Positions 1 through 10,629 of a stretch of DNA of 64,000 bases are shown here, piece by piece. The position numbers and the translations under genes are program-made. How positions within the stretch are numbered: the first letter of the stretch is position 1; every line of letters begins with the position of its first letter. The notes beneath the pieces were generated by a model. The model saw nothing but the letters and a program-made list of their open reading frames with translations, was not told where the DNA came from and did no database searches. The stretch is from Myxococcota bacterium (GTDB lineage: Bacteria; Myxococcota_A; UBA796). The stretch lies in the NCBI GenBank assembly GCA_029251165.1, contig JAQXDW010000002.1:1-64000 (forward strand), read 5' to 3'.

Positions 1-18
1 GGGCGATATAGTCTCTAA

Positions 19-92
19 TAATCCCAACGGGATTCGAACCCGTGTTGCCGGGATGAAAACCCGGTGTCCTGACCAGACTAGACGATGGGATC
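19..92 (-). tRNA. tRNA-Glu (TTC)
   Basis: Read on the minus strand this folds as a 74-nt cloverleaf. It has a 7-bp acceptor stem (with a G-T closing pair), the T-arm GGGTTCGAATCCC, and an anticodon stem CCGGG/CCCGG enclosing the loop TTTTCAT, which gives anticodon TTC (Glu). The 3' CCA is not encoded. It lies 13 bp downstream of tRNA-Lys and both follow purA on the same strand, so they may be co-transcribed. Confidence 0.95.
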
Positions 93-105
93 ATGAGAAA
101 GAAGG

Positions 106-181
<76 letters not shown>

Positions 182-217
182 GCCGTGGCGATTTATAACG
201 TGCTTTCCCCGGAGGCG

Positions 218-2612
<2,395 letters not shown>

Positions 2613-2633
2613 GGGCCTTCCTGGCAGCCTACT

Positions 2634-3605
2634 TTAGCCTGGATCTTCCTCGGAGCGATCACGGGGGCTTTGAGATCGGTCGGGTTCGTCTGAGGAGACT
2701 GTACGATCGGAGGTGCGTTCCCGCTGGGCATGTGGGTGTGCGCTTCGGTAGACACGCAGCAGGTGAGCGGCATCAACGTGGGTATATCGCTGGGTTGTGG
2801 ACAGCGATGCATGCCCGAGCTGCTCCTGGATCGACCGCAGATCCGCACCGGCTCCGAGGAGGTGCGTCGCGCAGCTGTGCCGGAGTGCGTGCGGATGGAC
2901 GTGTGAGACGCCGTTGTTGACGCCGGCGTTGCGGACGATCTGTCGGGCGGAGCGTGCGGAGAGGCGGCCGCCGTTTTTGTTGCGAAACAGCGCCCCCTGT
3001 CCGCCCATCGCGCCGATCCATGCCTTCAGTGCGCGGGCAGCTGGCGGTCCAAACGGCACCACCCGATCCCGCCGCCCTTTTCCTTGGCGGACCCGCACCA
3101 TCATCTCCTCAGGGTCAATGTCCTCGACATCCAGCGACATCGCCTCCCCGATGCGTACCCCTGACCCATACAGCAGCTCCATGAGGGCGCGGTTGCGGAG
3201 CTGAAACCATCCGGACTGAGTGGGGTTCTCAACGACCGCGGCGGCCTCGTTGATGTCGAGGAAGCGGGGTGTGGAGCGGGGAACCCGCGGGGTCGAGAGG
3301 CGCTCGGCGGGACTGTCTTCGAGGAGCTTGGAGCGCACCATCCAGCGGTAGAAATTGCGGACAGCTGCGATGCGTCGGGAGAGCGTGGCTGGAGAGAGCC
3401 GTCGAGAGGGCTTTCCCGGTCGGGCGGTGCCTGCGGCCAGCCAGCTTCGGATGTCCTGGAGGGTGGCATCTTGGAGGGAAGAGTCTCGCTCGGCGAGATG
3501 GCGCTGGAGACGATCCAGATCGCCAAGGTAGGCGCGGATGGTGTGCTCGGAGACGCCACGCTCCCCCTTGAGGTAGCCAGTCCACGGTGTAAGCAGGTCT
3601 GACAT
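2634..3605 (-). CDS. xerC: Tyrosine recombinase XerC/XerD type
   Basis: 323 residues. It has an N-terminal SAM-like core-binding domain (1-105) and a C-terminal catalytic domain. The catalytic set is visible: R151 in GSGVRIGEAMSL, K176, H239-x-x-R242 in HPHALRHSCATHLL, H265 in LGHASLSTTQRYTHVD and the nucleophile Y274. The family normally ends shortly after the Tyr motif, but here about 45 extra polar residues follow. The role would be chromosome dimer resolution at dif with a second Xer protein. XerC and XerD cannot be separated by eye. It is followed 21 bp later by the J-domain gene. No integrase-like neighbours or att duplications are seen, so a housekeeping role is favoured. Confidence 0.88.
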   Translation of the reverse strand: MSDLLTPWTGYLKGERGVSEHTIRAYLGDLDRLQRHLAERDSSLQDATLQDIRSWLAAGTARPGKPSRRLSPATLSRRIAAVRNFYRWMVRSKLLEDSPAERLSTPRVPRSTPRFLDINEAAAVVENPTQSGWFQLRNRALMELLYGSGVRIGEAMSLDVEDIDPEEMMVRVRQGKGRRDRVVPFGPPAARALKAWIGAMGGQGALFRNKNGGRLSARSARQIVRNAGVNNGVSHVHPHALRHSCATHLLGAGADLRSIQEQLGHASLSTTQRYTHVDAAHLLRVYRSAHPHAQRERTSDRTVSSDEPDRSQSPRDRSEEDPG

Positions 3606-3802
3606 TTCCTCTCCCTTGAGTCATCTTATCGTGTCTCCTGGGAGGCAGCGGGTTGACAAGTCTGTCTTCGGCCAGCAATTGACCGGCTGAGAAAGCCACC
3701 AGCCTTGCAGCGCAGGATACTTCGTTGTAGGCATGGCATTCGGATGGTGACGTCAATGTCCTTGATGACTTCTCCCCCGCCCAACAGCAAGAACAGGTCA
3801 CT

Positions 3803-6622
3803 ATGAGCAGATCTCTCGTCATTGTTGAGTCCCCCGCAAAAGCCAGGACGATCTCTAAGTTTCTGGGAAGCGACTACGTTGTAGAGGCTTCCGTCGGGCA
3901 CATTCGGGATCTTCCCCGCAACGCCAGCGAGGTCCCTGCCTCCCAGAAGAAAGAAGCCTGGTCACGCTTGGGAGTTAATGTCGAGAAGGACTTCGCCCCC
4001 CTCTACGTCATTCCGGCAGAGAAGAAGGCTCAGGTCAAAAAGCTCAAGGAAGCCCTGGCCGGCGTCGACGAGCTCCTGCTGGCGACAGATGAAGATCGCG
4101 AGGGTGAGAGCATCTCCTGGCACCTGATGGAGGTCCTCAAGCCAACGGTTCCGGTCCGTCGGCTGGTCTTTCATGAGATCACCAAGACCGCCATTCAGAA
4201 GGCCCTGGACAACGCTCGGGAGATCGATCGATCCCTGGTCGAGGCCCAGGAGACCCGTCGCATCATGGATCGCCTCTACGGCTACGCTGTGAGTCCCCTG
4301 CTGTGGCGGAAGATTCGACCTCAGCTCTCGGCGGGTCGGGTGCAGTCTGTGGCCGTCCGCCTGATCGTGGACCGGGAGCGGGAGCGCCTGGCATTTTCGG
4401 CCGCTGGTTGGTGGGACATCCGCGGTGCGTTCATGAGTGACAAGGGCGCCCTCGACGCTGAGATGGTCCAGCTTGACGGCAAGCGACTCGCCAGCGGTCG
4501 GGACTTCGACGACAACGGCACCCTCAAGCGGGCTGGGCTGGTCGTTCTTGACAAGGATGGCGCGGCGAAGGTGGTGAGCAACCTCACTGACAAGACCGGC
4601 AAGGTCGTCAAGGTCGAGTCGAACCCCTACTCAAAGAAGCCCTCGCCTCCGTTCACGACCTCGACCCTCCAGCAGGAGGCCATCCGCAAGCTGCGCTGGA
4701 CTGCCCGGCGCACCATGTCGGTCGCCCAGCGGCTGTACGAGAACGGCTGGATCACCTACATGCGGACCGACTCCGTGACCCTCTCTCAGGAGGCCATCAA
4801 TGCCGCCCGGAGTCTGATCACGGCCCAGTACGGTGCGCCATATCTTCCGGCTTCTCCCCGCATCTACTCTCAGAAAGCAAAGAATGCCCAGGAAGCTCAC
4901 GAGGCGATTCGCCCAGCAGGGACCGTGTTTCGGACCCTCGAAGAGTCCAGCAAGCTGGATGCCGATGAGGCCAAGCTCTACGAGCTGATCTGGAAGCGCA
5001 CGGTCGCCAGTCAGATGAACAACGCCACTGGAAAGCGGGCCAGCGTGCAGCTGCTCGTGGAGAACGGGTTGTTCCAGGCCAACGGAAAGACCATCGACTT
5101 CCCAGGCTTCCGGCGTGCGTATGTCGAGGGCAGCGATGATCCGGCTGCAGCGCTGGCGGACCGGGAGCGCGTGCTGCCGCCCCTGGAGGTCGGTGATGTG
5201 CTGACCACCAAGACGCTGGAGCCCCGCGGGCACACCACTCAGCCGCCGGCTCGGCTGACCGAGGCCTCACTGGTCAAGGAGATGGAGTCTCGAGGGATCG
5301 GCCGTCCCTCGACCTATGCCTCCATCATCGACACCATTCTTCGTCGCGAGTACGTCTTCAAGAAGGGCAACGCCCTCGTTCCGACCTTCACGGCGTTTGC
5401 GGTCACACGCCTCCTGGAAGGGCACCTCGGGTGGCTGGTGGACTATGAGTTCACCGCAAACATGGAGAAAGAGCTCGACGAGATCGCGCTCGGAAATGAC
5501 AAGTCCAGTGCGTGTCTTAGCCGTTTCTACCTCGGTGATAAGGGCTTGTCTGTGAGCCTGGAGAATGCCGTAGAGACGATCGATCCCCGTCAGATCTGCA
5601 CCATCCCCCTCGGAGAATCCGCTGAGGGAGAGCCCATCGAGATCCGGGTCGGCCGCTACGGACCGTTCCTCAGCTCCGGGGACATCAAGGCGGATGTTCC
5701 CGACGACCTCCCTCCCGATGAGCTGACCCTGGAGAAAGCGCGCGCGCTGCTGATCGAGCGTCAGGAGGGGCCGCGTGTTCTCGGGGAGCACCCCGACGAT
5801 GGTGCATCGGTCTACCTGATGAAGGGGCGCTTTGGACCCTACATCCAGCACGGTGACGTGGTGGAGACGATCATCAAGGCAAAGACCTCTCGCGGCAAGG
5901 ACAAGGTCCAGAAGAGCAAGCCCCCGCGTGCATCCCTCCTTCGTGGGATGCTCCCAGAAGAGCTAAACATTCAGGTCGCTGTGGCGCTCCTTGGGCTGCC
6001 CCGCACCCTCGGCACTGTTGAGGTCAAGGGCGAAGACGAGTCGGTCACGACTGAAGACGTCATTGCTGCCAACGGCCGGTTCGGCCCCTACGTCAAGCAG
6101 GGCAAAGAGAGCCGCTCGATCCCGGGAGAGTTCTCAGTACTTACCATCTCCTTGGAGCAGGCAAAGCAGCTCCTCGCGACACCCTCCAAGCGTCGGCGCG
6201 GCGTCGAGGTCCTTCGACAGATGGGCACAGACGAGACGACCGAGCGCGAGATCAAGATGATGGCTGGCCGCTACGGTCCATACGTCACGGACGGCGATAC
6301 CAACGCCTCGCTGCCCAAGGACAAAGACCACAACCAGGTCAGTCTCGCTGAAGCCATCGCAATGATTCGCCTCAAAGAAGCATCTCCGAAGCGAAAGCCA
6401 TCCCGGCGGAAGGCTGCTGCAAAGAAGAAGCCGGCGAAGAAGAAGTCGGCGGCGAAGAAGAAGTCGGCAGCGAAGAAGAAGCCGGCGGCGAAGAAGAAAT
6501 CGGCGGCGAAGAAGAAGTCGGCGGCGAAGAAGAAGCCGGCAGCGAAGAAGAAGTCGGCAGCGAAGAAGAAGCCGGCAGCGAAGAAGAAGTCGGCGGCGAA
6601 GAAGAAGTCGGCGGCGAAATAA
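3803..6622 (+). CDS. topA: DNA topoisomerase I (type IA) with Lys/Ala-rich tail
   Basis: 939 residues. An N-terminal Toprim domain (LVIVESPAKART near residue 6; acidic triad in DEDREGES, 97-103) is followed by the type IA core, with the nucleophile Y319 in GWITYMRTDS at the same number as E. coli TopA. The C-terminus lacks Cys4 zinc fingers. Instead it has four Topo_C repeat-like modules marked by GRYGPF/GRFGPY motifs, then a tail of repeated SAAKKK/PAAKKK hexads. This is the actinobacterial/myxobacterial layout, and the basic tail is known there to aid DNA binding and processivity. A 197-bp divergent gap separates it from xerC. It contains a TTGACA but no matching -10 that I can defend. It converges with smg/dprA. 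Confidence 0.97.
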   Translation: MSRSLVIVESPAKARTISKFLGSDYVVEASVGHIRDLPRNASEVPASQKKEAWSRLGVNVEKDFAPLYVIPAEKKAQVKKLKEALAGVDELLLATDEDREGESISWHLMEVLKPTVPVRRLVFHEITKTAIQKALDNAREIDRSLVEAQETRRIMDRLYGYAVSPLLWRKIRPQLSAGRVQSVAVRLIVDRERERLAFSAAGWWDIRGAFMSDKGALDAEMVQLDGKRLASGRDFDDNGTLKRAGLVVLDKDGAAKVVSNLTDKTGKVVKVESNPYSKKPSPPFTTSTLQQEAIRKLRWTARRTMSVAQRLYENGWITYMRTDSVTLSQEAINAARSLITAQYGAPYLPASPRIYSQKAKNAQEAHEAIRPAGTVFRTLEESSKLDADEAKLYELIWKRTVASQMNNATGKRASVQLLVENGLFQANGKTIDFPGFRRAYVEGSDDPAAALADRERVLPPLEVGDVLTTKTLEPRGHTTQPPARLTEASLVKEMESRGIGRPSTYASIIDTILRREYVFKKGNALVPTFTAFAVTRLLEGHLGWLVDYEFTANMEKELDEIALGNDKSSACLSRFYLGDKGLSVSLENAVETIDPRQICTIPLGESAEGEPIEIRVGRYGPFLSSGDIKADVPDDLPPDELTLEKARALLIERQEGPRVLGEHPDDGASVYLMKGRFGPYIQHGDVVETIIKAKTSRGKDKVQKSKPPRASLLRGMLPEELNIQVAVALLGLPRTLGTVEVKGEDESVTTEDVIAANGRFGPYVKQGKESRSIPGEFSVLTISLEQAKQLLATPSKRRRGVEVLRQMGTDETTEREIKMMAGRYGPYVTDGDTNASLPKDKDHNQVSLAEAIAMIRLKEASPKRKPSRRKAAAKKKPAKKKSAAKKKSAAKKKPAAKKKSAAKKKSAAKKKPAAKKKSAAKKKPAAKKKSAAKKKSAAK
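6393..6619 (+). repeat. Tandem hexad-codon repeat encoding the TopA Lys-rich tail
   Basis: The last roughly 225 bp of topA consist of near-identical 18-bp units (aagaagaagtcggcggcg and variants) encoding KKKSAA or KKKPAA, about a dozen copies. Units differ mainly by tcg/ccg (Ser/Pro) and gcg/gca. Identity at the DNA level, including synonymous positions, points to recent expansion by slippage or unequal crossing-over, so copy number may vary between strains. Confidence 0.9.
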
Positions 6623-6675
6623 GATTCCCGCAACGATCAGTTATGAGGCTTCCCGAGCGAGGGACTGGCTGCGGC

Positions 6676-6933
6676 CTAGTACAGCAGAAGTCCCCACTCG
6701 GTCTCCAGCATGCGACGGAATTCGTCGTCGAGCTTGTCGAGGTTCTCGAAGACCACCGCAGCGACCACTCGACGCACGTCATCAATCGTGATCGCTCCGC
6801 TGACGAGGGGAAGATCGAGGAAGCGGTCGTTGACCGTCTCCAGCATCTCCTCATCCAAGTGTCCCAGCTCGACGAGGAGATCGAGGAGCGCGGAGGCGCT
6901 GGGATCGAGCTCGAGGATCACGGTTGGCTTCAT
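6676..6933 (-). CDS. smg: Short Smg/DUF494-like protein
   Basis: 85 residues. The sequence from LDEEMLETVNDRFLDL through DVRRVVAAVVFEN to the C-terminus resembles the C-terminal half of the E. coli Smg/DUF494 protein (LNLETREMVIERVLAL, DLKWVILMVLFN). The N-terminal half of the usual roughly 150-residue protein is missing. It overlaps the dprA stop by 4 bp (ATGA). The dprA-smg pairing is the known smf-smg arrangement, and topA lies beside them, which supports the assignment. The function of Smg is unknown. Whether this is a natural short form or a remnant cannot be decided here, but the intact start overlap argues for translation. Confidence 0.75.
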   Translation of the reverse strand: MKPTVILELDPSASALLDLLVELGHLDEEMLETVNDRFLDLPLVSGAITIDDVRRVVAAVVFENLDKLDDEFRRMLETEWGLLLY

Positions 6934-7919
6934 CTGCGGGCTCCTGACAGGGCATAGCGATCGCCCGGTAACCGTTCGACCCTACCCGTCAACTCCAGCA
7001 TGGCGAGCTGACGGATGAGGGCTGGAGCGGACTGGCCGGTCTGCTGGAGGAGTTCATCGAATGTGGCGCTGGCGGAGAGGGCTGCAAGCAGGGGATCGGT
7101 CTGCTGAGTGAGGGGAGGGAGGTGGAGCTTGGCGAGCAGCTCACTGCCACCACGCACCATCTCTGCGCCTTGATCGATAAGGGCCAGGCAGCCTGCCGCA
7201 GTGGAGACCCGCGGATGACCGGGCACTGCAAGTACGTCGAGACCCGCAGAGAGAGCCGCACGGGCAGTGTGCAGGCTCCCAGAGCGCTCGGTGGCCTCGA
7301 CCACTACAGTGGCTGTTGATAGCCATGCAATGACTCGATTTCGAAGTGGAAAGGTTTTTTTTGAGGCATTGACGTTGGGCGGGAACTCGCTGATAAGCAG
7401 CCCTCCGTGTGACAGGATCGACGCTCGAACCCGCGCACGACTCGCTGAGAAGGGAACATCAAGACCCTGTCCGAGCACTGCGATGGTCGCTCCCGAGGCT
7501 GCGAGGTGGGCTGCGGTGTCTATTCCATAGGCCATACCGCTGATGACGACTCCGCCGACAGAGGCCACGGCTCCAGACAGCTCGCGGGCCATGGCTGCTC
7601 CCGCAGCGGTGCAGCGTCGTGCGCCAACGATTGCAACCCCAGGGCGACTCAAGAGCGCAAGGTTGCCTTCACAGAACAGCACAGGAGGGGCAAAGGGGGT
7701 TGCTGCCATCCGGCTGGGATAGCGGGACGAGGCCAGCGTGAGGACCTCGTGTGGGGTCTCCAGCACGGTACCGCTGCGGAGAGTTTGGGTGTGAGCGAGG
7801 CCAACGGCACGCATACGTGCTGCGGACCAGGAGGAGGGATCGGCTCGATCCAGGACAGAGAAGTCGACTCTACCCGACATGCGGGAGGCCGCGCTCCAGA
7901 ACGAAGACAAGTGTCTCAT
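6930..7919 (-). CDS. dprA: DNA-processing protein DprA (Smf family)
   Basis: 329 residues. It has a Rossmann-like DNA-binding core with VAIVGARRCTAAG, SGMAYGIDTAAH, FPLRNRVIAWLS and ERSGSLHTARAAL, the standard DprA signature. A C-terminal winged-helix-like segment follows (TFDELLQQTGQSAPALIRQLAMLELTG in part). DprA loads RecA on incoming single-stranded DNA in natural transformation. The N-terminal domain is short and degenerate. The ATG at 7919 has GAGG four bases upstream. It is downstream of the LysM gene by about 120 bp, across a tandem repeat, and is translationally coupled to the smg-like gene. Confidence 0.95.
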   Translation of the reverse strand: MRHLSSFWSAASRMSGRVDFSVLDRADPSSWSAARMRAVGLAHTQTLRSGTVLETPHEVLTLASSRYPSRMAATPFAPPVLFCEGNLALLSRPGVAIVGARRCTAAGAAMARELSGAVASVGGVVISGMAYGIDTAAHLAASGATIAVLGQGLDVPFSASRARVRASILSHGGLLISEFPPNVNASKKTFPLRNRVIAWLSTATVVVEATERSGSLHTARAALSAGLDVLAVPGHPRVSTAAGCLALIDQGAEMVRGGSELLAKLHLPPLTQQTDPLLAALSASATFDELLQQTGQSAPALIRQLAMLELTGRVERLPGDRYALSGARR

Positions 7920-8001
7920 GACGCCTCAATTCAGGCACCATGGACGAGCGGGTGGACCCGTGATCTGTAACCGGAGGCGCTCTCGACGTCAGGCAGCGGG
8001 G

Positions 8002-8058
8002 CTCAGTCGACTTCTTGGATCTCAGTCGACTTCTTGGATCTCAGTCGACTTCTTGGGT
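8002..8058. repeat. Three tandem 19-bp units spanning a stop codon
   Basis: Three adjacent copies of ctcagtcgacttcttggat (8002-8020, 8021-8039, 8040-8058), the last differing in one base, with a further partial copy (cagtcga) after it. The third copy holds the last codons (QEVD) and the TGA of the LysM gene. The other two are duplicates just downstream of the stop. The period is not a multiple of three. Confidence 0.97.
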
Positions 8059-9099
8059 CAGTCGATCTCCGACCTCAATGGATCGGTTGGCATCCGTTAC
8101 CACAGCGGTCGCGCTGTACTCGTCGACCTTCAGCACGACCACCCGACCGACCACGGAGGGGGGAAGGGAGGTCTCTTCCTCATCGATGAAGTCGTCACGC
8201 TGCTGGATGATGTAGAAGCTGTTGCCACGACGGACACCATCCGCACGTCCGCGGTCGATAAACACGACCTCACGGGTGGCGCCAAGGAGCGACTCGTAGT
8301 TGAGGCGCTCGACGATGGTTCCCTGGAGATCACCATCCGGGTTGCGGACATCGACCTCAATGTGGAGCGGCTGGCTGGGACCGACCATGTCGCCACGCTC
8401 GACCTCTGCCACCGAGTCCCGGACGACTGCGCTGATGTAGTCTCCGTAGCGGTGAACGACTTGGGCATCGGCGACAACAGAGTAGATGTCGCCAAACTTT
8501 GTGCGAGAGTTCTCCGGGTGCCGGACCTTCTTCTTGACCCGCCGGAAGATGGAGACGGTGTCACCACACTCAAAGGCGTCGGGATCGTCAACCTTGAGGT
8601 AGAGCAGGTCGCTCTCAGCGAGGTAGCGCGCCCCCGATCGGGCACGCTCAACAGTTCCCCAGACCTCGACGTTCTGACGGCTCGCCAAGAAGCCGGGCAC
8701 GTCGTAGATGTCAGAGTCCCACTCGCTGGTGAACCGGATGTCCGGGCCGCACTCGTAGGTCTCTTCGTCAATGACGACCGGAGTGATCGCTTGGTGGGTG
8801 CTCTCACCGATCTGCCACTCCGGCGGACCGAGATCCGTACCCATCTGGAAGTAGATGTAATTTCCTGGATAGATCCAGTGGGGATTGGTGATCTGTTCGT
8901 TGACGGACCACAGGCGCGGCCAGTAATACGCATCGCCCAGAAATTTCTGGGCGATCTCCCACAGCGTGTCGCCGGGCTGAACGACGTAATAATCTGGAAG
9001 GCCAGCGACCGAGTCGCCGCCATACACGCTGTCCTGGGCCACTGCCGGCGCAACCCAGAGGGCCACTGCTGCCAGCCCAACACCCATCTGCTTCAGCAT
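8041..9099 (-). CDS. Secreted LysM-domain protein
   Basis: 352 residues from the ATG at 9099, which has GGAG nine bases upstream. That start gives a clean signal peptide (MLKQMGVGLAAVALWVAPAVA, cut before QD), whereas the longer form from 9159 would bury it. A LysM domain follows at about residues 35-85 (YYVVQPGDTLWEIAQKF...YPGNYIYF), which binds peptidoglycan glycan strands. The remaining 250 residues are beta-rich with no recognised catalytic motif. It is likely periplasmic and cell-wall bound. Similar LysM-plus-unknown proteins are common in Myxococcota. Upstream are the cupin and SPOR genes. The 3' end lies inside a 19-bp tandem repeat. Confidence 0.88.
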   Translation of the reverse strand: MLKQMGVGLAAVALWVAPAVAQDSVYGGDSVAGLPDYYVVQPGDTLWEIAQKFLGDAYYWPRLWSVNEQITNPHWIYPGNYIYFQMGTDLGPPEWQIGESTHQAITPVVIDEETYECGPDIRFTSEWDSDIYDVPGFLASRQNVEVWGTVERARSGARYLAESDLLYLKVDDPDAFECGDTVSIFRRVKKKVRHPENSRTKFGDIYSVVADAQVVHRYGDYISAVVRDSVAEVERGDMVGPSQPLHIEVDVRNPDGDLQGTIVERLNYESLLGATREVVFIDRGRADGVRRGNSFYIIQQRDDFIDEEETSLPPSVVGRVVVLKVDEYSATAVVTDANRSIEVGDRLTQEVD

Positions 9100-9155
9100 T
9101 CTTACACTCCGCAGGGGCCGATTCTCACCGACAAGACTGGGATTGTCAAGAGGGC

Positions 9156-9500
9156 TCACGCCCTTCCGTAGTCATCCTGGTGCCGGACGACGTCGGTGAG
9201 GTGAGGCGTGGAGACCTCATAGACCTCACAGTCGGTCACGGCATACATCCGATGCCGACGGCCTGGTGCGATGTGACGGCTCTCACCAGGGCGGAGGGTG
9301 TGCGTCTCCAGCTCGCCGGATGCCGACTCCAGCTCCAGCGCCATGACACCAGACGCGATGCGGACGGTCTCTTCCTTGACCATGTGGTGCTGAAGAGAGA
9401 GCCGATGCCCCTTCTTGATAAACAGAACCTTTCCGACATAGTCGGCGGTCTCAGCCCAGATCTCTTCATGCCCCCAGGGCTTCTCTACACGCTTGACCAT
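9156..9500 (-). CDS. Cupin, mannose-6-phosphate isomerase type II-like
   Basis: 114 residues forming a single cupin domain. The opening VEKPWGHEEIWAE...YVGKVLFIKKGHRLSLQHH is typical of stand-alone type II phosphomannose isomerase-like cupins. The metal motif is G(X)5HXH-like (QHHMVKEE) with a second motif in PGRRH. Small proteins of this type may isomerise sugars or simply bind metal, and the substrate cannot be told from sequence. It lies between the SPOR and LysM genes on the same strand with short gaps. Confidence 0.8.
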   Translation of the reverse strand: MVKRVEKPWGHEEIWAETADYVGKVLFIKKGHRLSLQHHMVKEETVRIASGVMALELESASGELETHTLRPGESRHIAPGRRHRMYAVTDCEVYEVSTPHLTDVVRHQDDYGRA

Positions 9501-9534
9501 CGGTTCTTCCTGGTAGGGGTGGGGTGAGCCGTGC

Positions 9535-10161
9535 TCAAGGGGCTCTGGCGATCATCAGATCTTCGAAGTCGTGCTCAGCGGAGAGGGCTTCGCTGGCTTC
9601 GATGGCATCTTCACGATCGGTGTAGCCGCCGACGCGGACCCGGTGCCAATTCGTGCCGTTTACCAGGGCGGTGACCCGGTAGGCAGACAAGCCGAGCATG
9701 CCCAGCTCTGTGATGCGATCTTCGGCCTCAAGGGGATCCTCAAAGCTGCTGATCTGGACGGCCCAGCCTGTCGTCGGTGGAGTGGCTGGCGGGGCGGGAA
9801 CGATCGGGGGCGCGGACGGTGCCACCCGGGTCGGGATGGGGATGGAGGCAATGGGCTCCATGGGAGCCACTGGTACCTCAGTGGTGTTGAGCGCGCTGGG
9901 GAAGCTGAGGTCGTTGCTGGCGACGGGCTGGCTGTTCTCGACCTGCCGCAAGAGATCCTCCAGGGCATCCTCCTTGACGGGATCCGGAAGGAGCGGCGGT
10001 GCGGCAGCGATGACGACCGAGTCAGTCTGCTTCTGCCCGACCTTGAGACCGACGAAGAAAGCGAGCACCGCGATGAACAGTGTCGTGAAGCCCAGCGCAG
10101 CGAGGTGACTGCGGGTGATCCAGATCTGTCGGTCGGGGTGATTTCGTGCCAGATCAGCCAT
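9535..10161 (-). CDS. Membrane-anchored SPOR-domain protein
   Basis: 208 residues. A short cytoplasmic N-terminus precedes one transmembrane helix (about 20-42, HLAALGFTTLFIAVLAFFVG). A Pro/Ala/Val-rich periplasmic linker leads to a C-terminal SPOR domain (about 132-208, WAVQISSFEDPLEAEDRI and HRVRVGGYTDREDAIEA). SPOR domains bind denuded glycan strands at the septum, as in FtsN and DedD, so a division or wall-remodelling role is inferred. It occupies the place where rbfA or truB often sits in the nusA-infB operon. Confidence 0.88.
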   Translation of the reverse strand: MADLARNHPDRQIWITRSHLAALGFTTLFIAVLAFFVGLKVGQKQTDSVVIAAAPPLLPDPVKEDALEDLLRQVENSQPVASNDLSFPSALNTTEVPVAPMEPIASIPIPTRVAPSAPPIVPAPPATPPTTGWAVQISSFEDPLEAEDRITELGMLGLSAYRVTALVNGTNWHRVRVGGYTDREDAIEASEALSAEHDFEDLMIARAP

Positions 10162-10251
10162 CAGGTTCAGTCCTCATTCCAGCGCATCAACGCATCCCAT
10201 CAGTGATCTCGACGGGATGAATAATATACCGGGTTTTCTACGCTCCGGGAA

Positions 10252-10584
10252 TCAAACGAAGTCTGAATCCGGCGGCGGAAAGATCGAGACGGTGCGACCG
10301 CCGACAGAACCAGGCACAAGGCGCTCGACCTCATGTGCCAGGGCATCCAGCTGCGCGCGAACGTTTCGAGGGTCGTTGGAGACCAGGCATACCGCGAGGA
10401 TGGCGCGGGTGTGGCTCTCCAGGTGACCGACCTCAGCAACCGAGAGGTTCTTCTTTGCTCGGAGGCGCTCTCGAACACGACTGACGACCCGCCGCTTGTC
10501 TTTCAAGCTGCGGGCCGTCGGTATGACCAGGGAGAGACGAAGCACGCCAACCCAGATTGACTCATCTGGTGCAGGAAGAAACAA
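10252..10584 (-). CDS. DUF503 (YlxP-like) protein
   Basis: 110 residues, starting with TTG at 10584 preceded by GGAG at 7 bp. A GTG at 10545 would give the more usual N-terminus LRLSLVIP. The signature LVIPTARSLKDKRRVVSRVRERLRAKKNLSVAEV is typical of DUF503/YlxP, a ferredoxin-like fold of unknown function. The family is encoded between infB and rbfA in many bacteria. Here it follows infB by 45 bp, which supports the call. It is possibly linked to ribosome assembly or translation. Confidence 0.88.
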   Translation of the reverse strand: MFLPAPDESIWVGVLRLSLVIPTARSLKDKRRVVSRVRERLRAKKNLSVAEVGHLESHTRAILAVCLVSNDPRNVRAQLDALAHEVERLVPGSVGGRTVSIFPPPDSDFV

Positions 10585-10629
10585 CGCCGTTCTCCAGATG
10601 GGGGATGGGCTGACACCGCCGAGGCGATG

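Noticed and set aside
2634..3605. Integrase of a mobile element
   Set aside because: The gene lies with housekeeping genes and near tRNAs that are intact, with no duplicated att sequence or cargo. XerC/D is more likely.
3652..3680. TTGACA as a possible topA or xerC promoter
   Set aside because: No acceptable -10 box lies 16-18 bp downstream, so a promoter is not claimed.
6271..6633. Minus-strand frame rich in Phe-Phe-Ala repeats
   Set aside because: Direct antisense of the topA Lys/Ala repeats, with no start context.
8002..8058. Possible CRISPR-like array
   Set aside because: Only three directly abutting 19-bp copies without spacers. It is a simple tandem repeat.
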